Source of the DNA: Actinomycetota bacterium
Lineage (GTDB): Bacteria > Actinomycetota > Acidimicrobiia > Spongiisociales > UBA11373
NCBI GenBank assembly: GCA_030688105.1
Contig: JAUYIV010000053.1
Coordinates: 1 to 11,333 of the forward strand
Length of the DNA: 11,333 nucleotides
Direction: 5' to 3'
The notes beneath the pieces are model-generated. The model searched no databases and was not told the DNA's origin. It saw only the letters and a program-made list of their open reading frames with translations. Shown piece after piece: positions 7,650-11,333 of this stretch. Position numbers and translations under genes: made by a program. How positions within the stretch are numbered: the stretch's first letter is position 1; the number at the start of each line of letters is the position of its first letter.

Positions 7650-9248
7650 GTGATCCTCGTGCGTGGCCTTGGGGTCGAGGCCGGAATCCGCACCCTGGTA
7701 TCCGACGCATCCTTTGCCTTGCACCCCGGGGACAAGGTCGGCCTCGTCGGTCGAAACGGCGCGGGCAAGACCACCCTTCTCCAGACCCTTGCGGGACGAC
7801 GCCCCGCACAGAGCGGCACGGTGGCACGGTCGGGGAGGATCGGGTACCTGTCCCAGGAGGCTTCACTCCCCGAGCTCGAGTACACCGACGCGACGGCGCT
7901 GGAACGGATCCTGGCAGCGCGCGACATCGGCGGGGTGCAGCGGCGCATGGAAGAGGTGAGGCATCGGATGGAGTCGGCCGACGGCTCCGAGCGGGATCTG
8001 CTCATCCGGCGGTTCGCTCGGCTCGAAACCGAGTTCGAGACCGCCGGGGGCTACCGGGCCGAGGCCGAGGCCCGCAAATTCGGGGCTTCGGTGGGCATTG
8101 CCGACGACGAGATGGGCCAAGCGGTCCGCTCCATGTCGGGGGGGCAGCGTCGCCGGGTCGAGCTTGCGCGAATCCTCTTTGCGGACACCGACGTACTGCT
8201 CCTGGACGAGCCGACCAATCACCTGGATCTCGACGCCAAAGCGTGGCTGGTGGAGTTCCTAGCCGATTATCCCGGGGCATTGCTGGTGGTGAGCCACGAC
8301 CTGCCTCTCCTCGATGCTTCGATCACCTCGGTGCTCTCGCTCGAAGACGGCACCGTCGAGCCGTACCGGGGCAACTACAGCCATTTCCTCGCGGAGCGCG
8401 ATCGGCGGCGCGAGCAACGGCGTCGGGAGCGGGCCGTCCAGGAGCGGCAGATCGAACAACTGGAGTCGACCGTTCGCCGGTTCATGGGGACGACGGAGAA
8501 GATGTCGAAGCGCGCCAAGGCGATGCAGACCCGGGCAGACCGGATGAAGGGGTCGCTCGTGGAGGTCGCCGCGGCCGGGCGGAGCGTCGCCGTCCGGTTC
8601 CCTCAGCCGGAGCCGTCCGGGCGCATCCCACTCGAGGGCATGGCGCTGGCGAAGGCCTTCGGCGACAACGTCGTATTCGTCGACGTCGACGTCCATGTCG
8701 AGCGGGGCGAGCGTCTGCTGATCATGGGCCTGAACGGCGCCGGCAAGACGACGCTCCTCCGGATCCTCGCCGGCGTCGAGCAGTCCGACATCGGTGAGGT
8801 GGTCCTGGGTCACCAGGCCTCCCTGGGGTACTACGCCCAGGAGCACGAGCAGATCGTCCCCGACCGAACCGTGATGGATCACATGCGCGACGTCTCGGCC
8901 GAGACCGATCAGGCACTGCGCGGGGTGCTCGGCCACTTCCTGCTCGCCGACAAGATCGAGCAGGAGGCCTCGACCCTCTCGGGGGGCGAGAAGACCAAGC
9001 TGGCGCTCGCCCAGCTCGTGGTCGGGCGGCACAACGTCTTGCTGCTCGACGAGCCCACCAACAACCTCGATCCCCAGGCCAAAGGGGCGCTGCTCCAGGC
9101 GCTTCACGCCTACCGCGGGACCCTCATCCTCGTCAGCCACGACACCGACTTCGTGGCGGCGCTCGGCCCCGATCGGGCCGTCATCATGCCCGAAGGCAAC
9201 GGGGTGTTCTTCGACGAGTCGCTGCTGGACTTGGTGGCGCTGGCTTAG
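7650..9248 (+). CDS. ABC-F family ATP-binding protein (ribosome-associated translation factor or resistance type)
   Basis: A 532-residue soluble protein with two ABC ATPase domains and no membrane segment, the layout of ABC-F proteins. These act on the ribosome to relieve stalled states or protect against antibiotics. Domain 1: Walker A GRNGAGKTT (34-42), signature SMSGGQ (161-166), Walker B LLLDEPTN (183-190), switch His in SHD (215-217). A basic helical linker with coiled-coil character spans about 245-305. Domain 2: Walker A GLNGAGKTT (360-368), signature LSGGEK (443-448), Walker B LLLDEPTN (464-471), SHD (496-498). Both catalytic glutamates (E187, E468) are present, so both sites look active. 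The GTG start at 7650 begins right at the first beta strand. It is convergent with arsR across a gap filled by heptamer repeats. Which ABC-F subgroup it belongs to, and whether it gives drug resistance, cannot be judged here. Confidence 0.93.
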   Translation: MILVRGLGVEAGIRTLVSDASFALHPGDKVGLVGRNGAGKTTLLQTLAGRRPAQSGTVARSGRIGYLSQEASLPELEYTDATALERILAARDIGGVQRRMEEVRHRMESADGSERDLLIRRFARLETEFETAGGYRAEAEARKFGASVGIADDEMGQAVRSMSGGQRRRVELARILFADTDVLLLDEPTNHLDLDAKAWLVEFLADYPGALLVVSHDLPLLDASITSVLSLEDGTVEPYRGNYSHFLAERDRRREQRRRERAVQERQIEQLESTVRRFMGTTEKMSKRAKAMQTRADRMKGSLVEVAAAGRSVAVRFPQPEPSGRIPLEGMALAKAFGDNVVFVDVDVHVERGERLLIMGLNGAGKTTLLRILAGVEQSDIGEVVLGHQASLGYYAQEHEQIVPDRTVMDHMRDVSAETDQALRGVLGHFLLADKIEQEASTLSGGEKTKLALAQLVVGRHNVLLLDEPTNNLDPQAKGALLQALHAYRGTLILVSHDTDFVAALGPDRAVIMPEGNGVFFDESLLDLVALA

Positions 9249-9253
9249 AGAGG

Positions 9254-9309
9254 TTGCCCGTTGCCCGTTGCCCGTTACCCGTTGCCCGTTACCCGTCGCC
9301 CGTGGCCCG
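9254..9309. repeat. Tandem heptamer array, 8 x TTGCCCG-like
   Basis: Eight units in exact 7-bp register: TTGCCCG three times, TTACCCG, TTGCCCG, TTACCCG, TCGCCCG, TGGCCCG. The unit is the reverse complement of CGGGCAA at 6554-6616. The array occupies 56 of the 67 bp between the convergent ABC-F and arsR stop codons; no conventional terminator is seen there. Confidence 0.95.
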
Positions 9310-9315
9310 TATCGC

Positions 9316-9663
9316 TCAGCCGGTGCGAAGGGCGATCGGCACCGACTCCGGTTCCGGCACCTGGAGTGTGTCTGCCAATGCCGAGATGGCTCCGGGAACC
9401 ACCCAGTAGTGGATCCACTTGCCGCGGCGCTCCCGGTCGACCAGCCCGGCCTCGTAGAGGACCTTGAGATGGTGGCTCACCGTCGGCTGCGACACCCCGA
9501 TGCTCTCGACCAGCTCGCAGGCGCACACCTCGCCGCAGGAGGCGATGAGGGAGAGGAGCCGGAGCCGGGCCGGATCACCCAGGGCGCGGAACCGAGTCGC
9601 CAGGGTGTCGGCCTCATCGGGTCTAACCGGGGTCTCGAGGATCGGGGCACAGCACTGGTCCAC
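9316..9663 (-). CDS. ArsR/SmtB-family metal(loid)-responsive repressor
   Basis: A 115-residue winged-helix repressor that should bind operator DNA as a dimer and release it on binding a thiophilic metal(loid). The recognition helix is SQPTVSHHLKVLYEAGLVDRERRG (58-81), and the wing ends in WIHYWV. Two candidate thiol sites are visible: Cys4-Cys5 at the N-terminus, and Cys43 with Cys47-x-Cys49 at the start of the DNA-binding region (CGEVCACEL). An N-terminal CC plus an inner Cys resembles the As(III) site of Corynebacterium glutamicum ArsR, and CxC resembles Escherichia coli ArsR. The GTG start at 9663 is chosen because it gives normal family length and lies 6 nt after a promoter-like CAATAT. 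The frame is open much further upstream, but a longer start would put the control region inside the gene. It is divergent from a 28-codon cysteine-rich gene and not next to any efflux gene. As(III), Sb(III) or Cd(II) are the likely effectors. Confidence 0.93.
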   Translation of the reverse strand: MDQCCAPILETPVRPDEADTLATRFRALGDPARLRLLSLIASCGEVCACELVESIGVSQPTVSHHLKVLYEAGLVDRERRGKWIHYWVVPGAISALADTLQVPEPESVPIALRTG

Positions 9664-9669
9664 GGATAC

Positions 9670-9717
9670 ATATTGACAGATGTCGATGCATGGGTCAATA
9701 TATCGATATCCATCGAT
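9670..9717. promoter_or_regulatory. Overlapping divergent promoters and ArsR operator region
   Basis: An AT-rich island. The perfect inverted repeat ATATTGAC (9670-9677) / GTCAATAT (9694-9701) creates a promoter on each strand. Plus: TTGACA (9673-9678), 17 nt, CAATAT (9696-9701). Minus: TTGACC (9698-9693), 17 nt, CAATAT (9675-9670), 6 nt before the ArsR GTG. Candidate dimer sites inside are ATTGACA-GA-TGTCGAT (9672-9687, one mismatch), the palindrome TATCGATA (9701-9708), and two ATCGAT copies (9702-9707, 9712-9717). Occupation by ArsR would block both promoters. Confidence 0.75.
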
Positions 9718-9725
9718 AGGAGGTG
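9718..9725 (+). promoter_or_regulatory. Very strong Shine-Dalgarno of the cysteine-rich peptide gene
   Basis: AGGAGGTG is a full 8-nt complement to the 3' end of 16S rRNA and ends 2 nt before ATG 9728 (4 nt from the AGGAGG core). It is the strongest ribosome-binding site in the window and is the main reason for accepting so short a gene. Confidence 0.8.
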
Positions 9726-9727
9726 GC

Positions 9728-9814
9728 ATGGCACCGATCGAGATCACCGGCGCCGCCGGTGAGACCGACTCGGGCTGTTGCTCGGGCTGCTGCGGCGGCT
9801 CGGGCTGCTGCTGA
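9728..9814 (+). CDS. 28-residue cysteine-pair peptide, putative thiolate metal-binding microprotein
   Basis: A tiny gene of 28 codons plus TGA. The N-terminal half, MAPIEITGAAGETD, is acidic and has no Lys or Arg. The C-terminal half is three SGCC units, SGCC-SGCC-GG-SGCC, encoded by near-identical 12-nt DNA repeats (9770-9781, 9782-9793, 9800-9811). Six of the last twelve residues are Cys (17, 18, 21, 22, 27, 28). Evidence that it is real: AGGAGGTG before the ATG, a TTGACA-N17-CAATAT promoter, a perfect hairpin directly after the stop, and a divergent ArsR sharing the control region. Inferred role: a cytosolic peptide induced by a thiophilic metal(loid) that binds or buffers it, like a minimal metallothionein or chaperone. 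I recognise no named family. Alternatives are a modified-peptide precursor (no modifying enzyme is near) or a regulatory leader for the downstream kinase. Confidence 0.75.
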   Translation: MAPIEITGAAGETDSGCCSGCCGGSGCC

Positions 9815-9846
9815 GAAGGAGGGGCGGCGTCAGCCGCCCCTCCTTC
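9815..9846 (+). terminator. Perfect 14-bp hairpin terminator after the cysteine-rich peptide gene
   Basis: GAAGGAGGGGCGGC (9815-9828) pairs exactly with GCCGCCCCTCCTTC (9833-9846) around the 4-nt loop GTCA, starting on the base after TGA. Only a short T pair follows, as is common in GC-rich actinobacteria. It should end the short mRNA and separate it from the histidine kinase gene. Confidence 0.8.
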
Positions 9847-9922
9847 GTTGGTCCCGGTGAATCCCACGTCGTTGTGGCCCATCGGCCCTGGAACGCCCGG
9901 GTCGACCGGGGATACTCGACGA

Positions 9923-11224
9923 ATGGGCAAGAGTTCGGTCAGGTCGGCGCTCCGCACCGAGTGGGAGGCCCTTGGAGGTGTGGGCCGGGCCGCGCTGCTC
10001 GGGCTCCTGGCTTCGGTCATCGTCGCCTGGTTCCTCGGGGTGGGCATCCCGGCGGCAGTGGAGGCCGACCTGATCGCTTCCCACCTCGAATCTCTGTCCC
10101 TCGCCGTCGACGACCTCACCGCGGATGGTGTCATCGCCGTCGACGGCGGCATGGGTGACGAGGAGGCGCTCCGAGAGTTCTGGCAGCGGAGCATGGTCGG
10201 GGGAAGCGTCGTCGGCATCAACCTCTGGGGAGCCGGAGCGGCAACGACCTTCTCGAGTGACCCGTCGCTTGCCACTGCATTCTCGGAGAACCGGCTCGAT
10301 CTGGCCCTCTCGGGTGAGGCCCAGGGAGGGCATGCCGGCGGCGATGGGGGGAGCTACGCCGCCGACAGCTCCATGGGGCATCTCTGGGAGTTCTACATCC
10401 CGGTTCGAAACGCAGGCGGCGAGGTCACGGCGGTCGTGCAGATCCTCGAGGTGACTGCGACGCTGCACGATGGGTTGGCCTCGATACGCCGTTGGCTTTG
10501 GCTCGGCATCGCGGTGGGCTTGTCGGCCTTGCTCGTCTTCAACGCGCTGGTCGTCGCCGCCAACACTCGGGAGTTGGCCCACCGGCGCGACCAGGCCGAA
10601 GGGCTGCTGGCCGATCTCGCTCACGCCCAGGAGGAGGAGCGCGTGCGGATCATGGGGGCGCTCCATGATGACGTCGGCCAGCCGCTGTATCGCGTCCTCT
10701 ATGGGGTCGAGGGTTGCCGAGCACAACTCGAGGGGAACACCGCCGTGAGGGACGAACTGGCGAGCATCGCGGCGCTGATCAGATCGATCGACGGGACGCT
10801 CCGATCGGAGCTGCACATGCTCCACCAGGGGGAGATCGATCAGCTCGATCTCCGCACTCTGCTCGTTCGGCTGGCGGATGAAGTGCGCCGCGAGTCCCAC
10901 GTGGAGGTGACCCTCGACATCGCCGAGAACCACCTTCCCAACGGAAGCCGTGCCGCCCTCTTCCGGGCGGTCCGCGAGGCGGTGACCAACGCCCGCCGGC
11001 ACGGGGCAGCGCATCGGATCGACATCGCGCTCGCGGTGCGCCAGGGGCGCGTCGTCCTCGACGTGGAGGACGACGGGATCGGGTTCGACGGAGAGCTCGG
11101 TCTGGGGCTGACGACGGCGCGCACGCGGCTCGAGGCGGCCGGAGGCGGTCTTCGGGTGACGAGGCGGACGCGGGGCGGGACGCTCTTCCGTGCCTGGGTG
11201 CCGGTGGGGAGTGGGGAGACATGA
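9923..11224 (+). CDS. Membrane sensor histidine kinase, NarL/DesK-partner type (HisKA_3)
   Basis: A 433-residue two-component sensor kinase in the inner membrane. Transmembrane segments lie at about 22-43 and 190-212, enclosing an extracytoplasmic domain of about 145 residues that I cannot assign to a known sensor fold; it has no Cys. The dimerisation and phosphoacceptor helix reads EEERVRIMGALHDDVGQPLY (237-256), with His248 in the LHDD form typical of HisKA_3. The ATPase has the N box REAVTNARRHG (351-361, Asn356), G1 DDGIGF (383-388) and G2 GLGL (393-396). ATG 9923 is chosen because the first membrane segment follows closely. A TTG at 9848 would add 25 Pro/Gly-rich residues next to the hairpin and is less likely. 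GATACT (9911-9916), 6 nt upstream, may be a leaderless -10. The stop overlaps the response regulator start as ATGA. Signal unknown. Confidence 0.92.
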   Translation: MGKSSVRSALRTEWEALGGVGRAALLGLLASVIVAWFLGVGIPAAVEADLIASHLESLSLAVDDLTADGVIAVDGGMGDEEALREFWQRSMVGGSVVGINLWGAGAATTFSSDPSLATAFSENRLDLALSGEAQGGHAGGDGGSYAADSSMGHLWEFYIPVRNAGGEVTAVVQILEVTATLHDGLASIRRWLWLGIAVGLSALLVFNALVVAANTRELAHRRDQAEGLLADLAHAQEEERVRIMGALHDDVGQPLYRVLYGVEGCRAQLEGNTAVRDELASIAALIRSIDGTLRSELHMLHQGEIDQLDLRTLLVRLADEVRRESHVEVTLDIAENHLPNGSRAALFRAVREAVTNARRHGAAHRIDIALAVRQGRVVLDVEDDGIGFDGELGLGLTTARTRLEAAGGGLRVTRRTRGGTLFRAWVPVGSGET

Positions 11225-11333
11225 GGGTCGTCATCGCCGATGATCACAAGCTGGTTCGCGACGGCATCAAGTGGATGCTCGCCAGCGAGCCGGAGATCGA
11301 GATCGTCGGCGAGGCCTCGGACGGCGCCGCCCT
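11221..11333 (+). CDS. NarL/FixJ-type response regulator, N-terminal part only
   Basis: The first 37 codons of a receiver domain are visible before the window ends. The start MRVVIADDHKLVRDGIK shows the acidic pair Asp7-Asp8 and the DDHxLVRxG form typical of LuxR-type (NarL/FixJ) regulators. It overlaps the kinase stop codon by 4 nt (ATGA), so the two are translationally coupled and form a cognate pair. Kinases with a HisKA_3 domain normally pair with this regulator type. The phospho-acceptor Asp and the DNA-binding domain lie outside. Confidence 0.93.
   Translation, partial: MRVVIADDHKLVRDGIKWMLASEPEIEIVGEASDGAA

Noticed and set aside
7364..8797. 477-codon open frame overlapping the oxidoreductase and ABC-F genes
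   Set aside because: It lies in another frame of two well-supported genes, with no domain and a strong Arg/Gly bias.
9728..9814. Cysteine-rich peptide as a ribosomally made, modified natural product precursor
   Set aside because: No radical-SAM, lanthionine or cyclodehydratase gene or dedicated exporter is in the window, and the neighbour is a metal-type repressor. Kept only as an alternative.
9812..9846. In-frame TGA as selenocysteine with a SECIS element
   Set aside because: The stem begins directly after TGA and looks like a terminator, the apical-loop distance is slightly short, and no selenocysteine gene is visible. Listed as a low-interest finding for checking.
9664..10275. Longer start for the ArsR protein (open frame up to 10275, or ATG at 9729)
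   Set aside because: It would run through the divergent promoter/operator, the cysteine peptide gene and its hairpin, and give a Pro/Gln-rich extension not found in ArsR proteins. GTG 9663 gives the normal length.

Overview
The window is GC-rich (roughly two thirds G+C) and reads as an actinobacterial chromosome, most likely from an uncultured Acidimicrobiia-like lineage. That placement is an inference. It rests on the codon bias, an F420-type luciferase-like oxidoreductase, several starts with a TANNNT -10 box 6-8 nt before the start codon (leaderless transcription), an actinobacterial-style ArsR, and a tRNA without an encoded CCA. It is mostly ordinary chromosomal housekeeping and catabolic sequence. 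No phage, transposon or CRISPR signature was seen.

Layout: (1) 1-1361, minus strand: a GNAT acetyltransferase followed by a family-3 solute-binding lipoprotein cut by the window edge. (2) 1390-1893, plus strand: tRNA-Leu(UAA) and a tiny tryptophan-rich membrane protein. (3) 2049-6482, minus strand: a DUF885 metallopeptidase, an acetoacetyl-CoA synthetase and a PaaI-like hotdog thioesterase. The last two share a nearly identical ribosome-binding leader and flanking short repeats. (4) 6670-9248, plus strand: a luciferase-like monooxygenase and an ABC-F ATPase. (5) 9316-9846: an ArsR-family repressor (minus) divergent from a 28-codon gene (plus) for a cysteine-pair peptide ending in three SGCC units. 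Both appear to be driven by mirror-image overlapping promoters, and the small gene is closed by a perfect 14-bp hairpin. (6) 9923 to the end, plus strand: a NarL/DesK-type histidine kinase overlapping the start of its response regulator by 4 nt.

The most interesting part is region 5. The small ORF has the strongest Shine-Dalgarno sequence in the window, a TTGACA -35 element, six cysteines in its last twelve residues, and its own terminator. The only gene sharing its control region is an ArsR with two candidate thiol metal sites (an N-terminal CC and a CxC). No arsenic or cadmium efflux pump or reductase lies next to it. The simplest reading is a minimal metal-responsive unit: a thiolate repressor controlling a very small metal-binding peptide.

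A second theme is a family of 7-bp tandem repeats (CGGGCAA-like and GCAATTG-like) in three intergenic gaps. One array lies in the PaaI/oxidoreductase divergent promoter region, one upstream of the acetoacetyl-CoA synthetase, and one nearly fills the gap between the convergent ABC-F and arsR genes.
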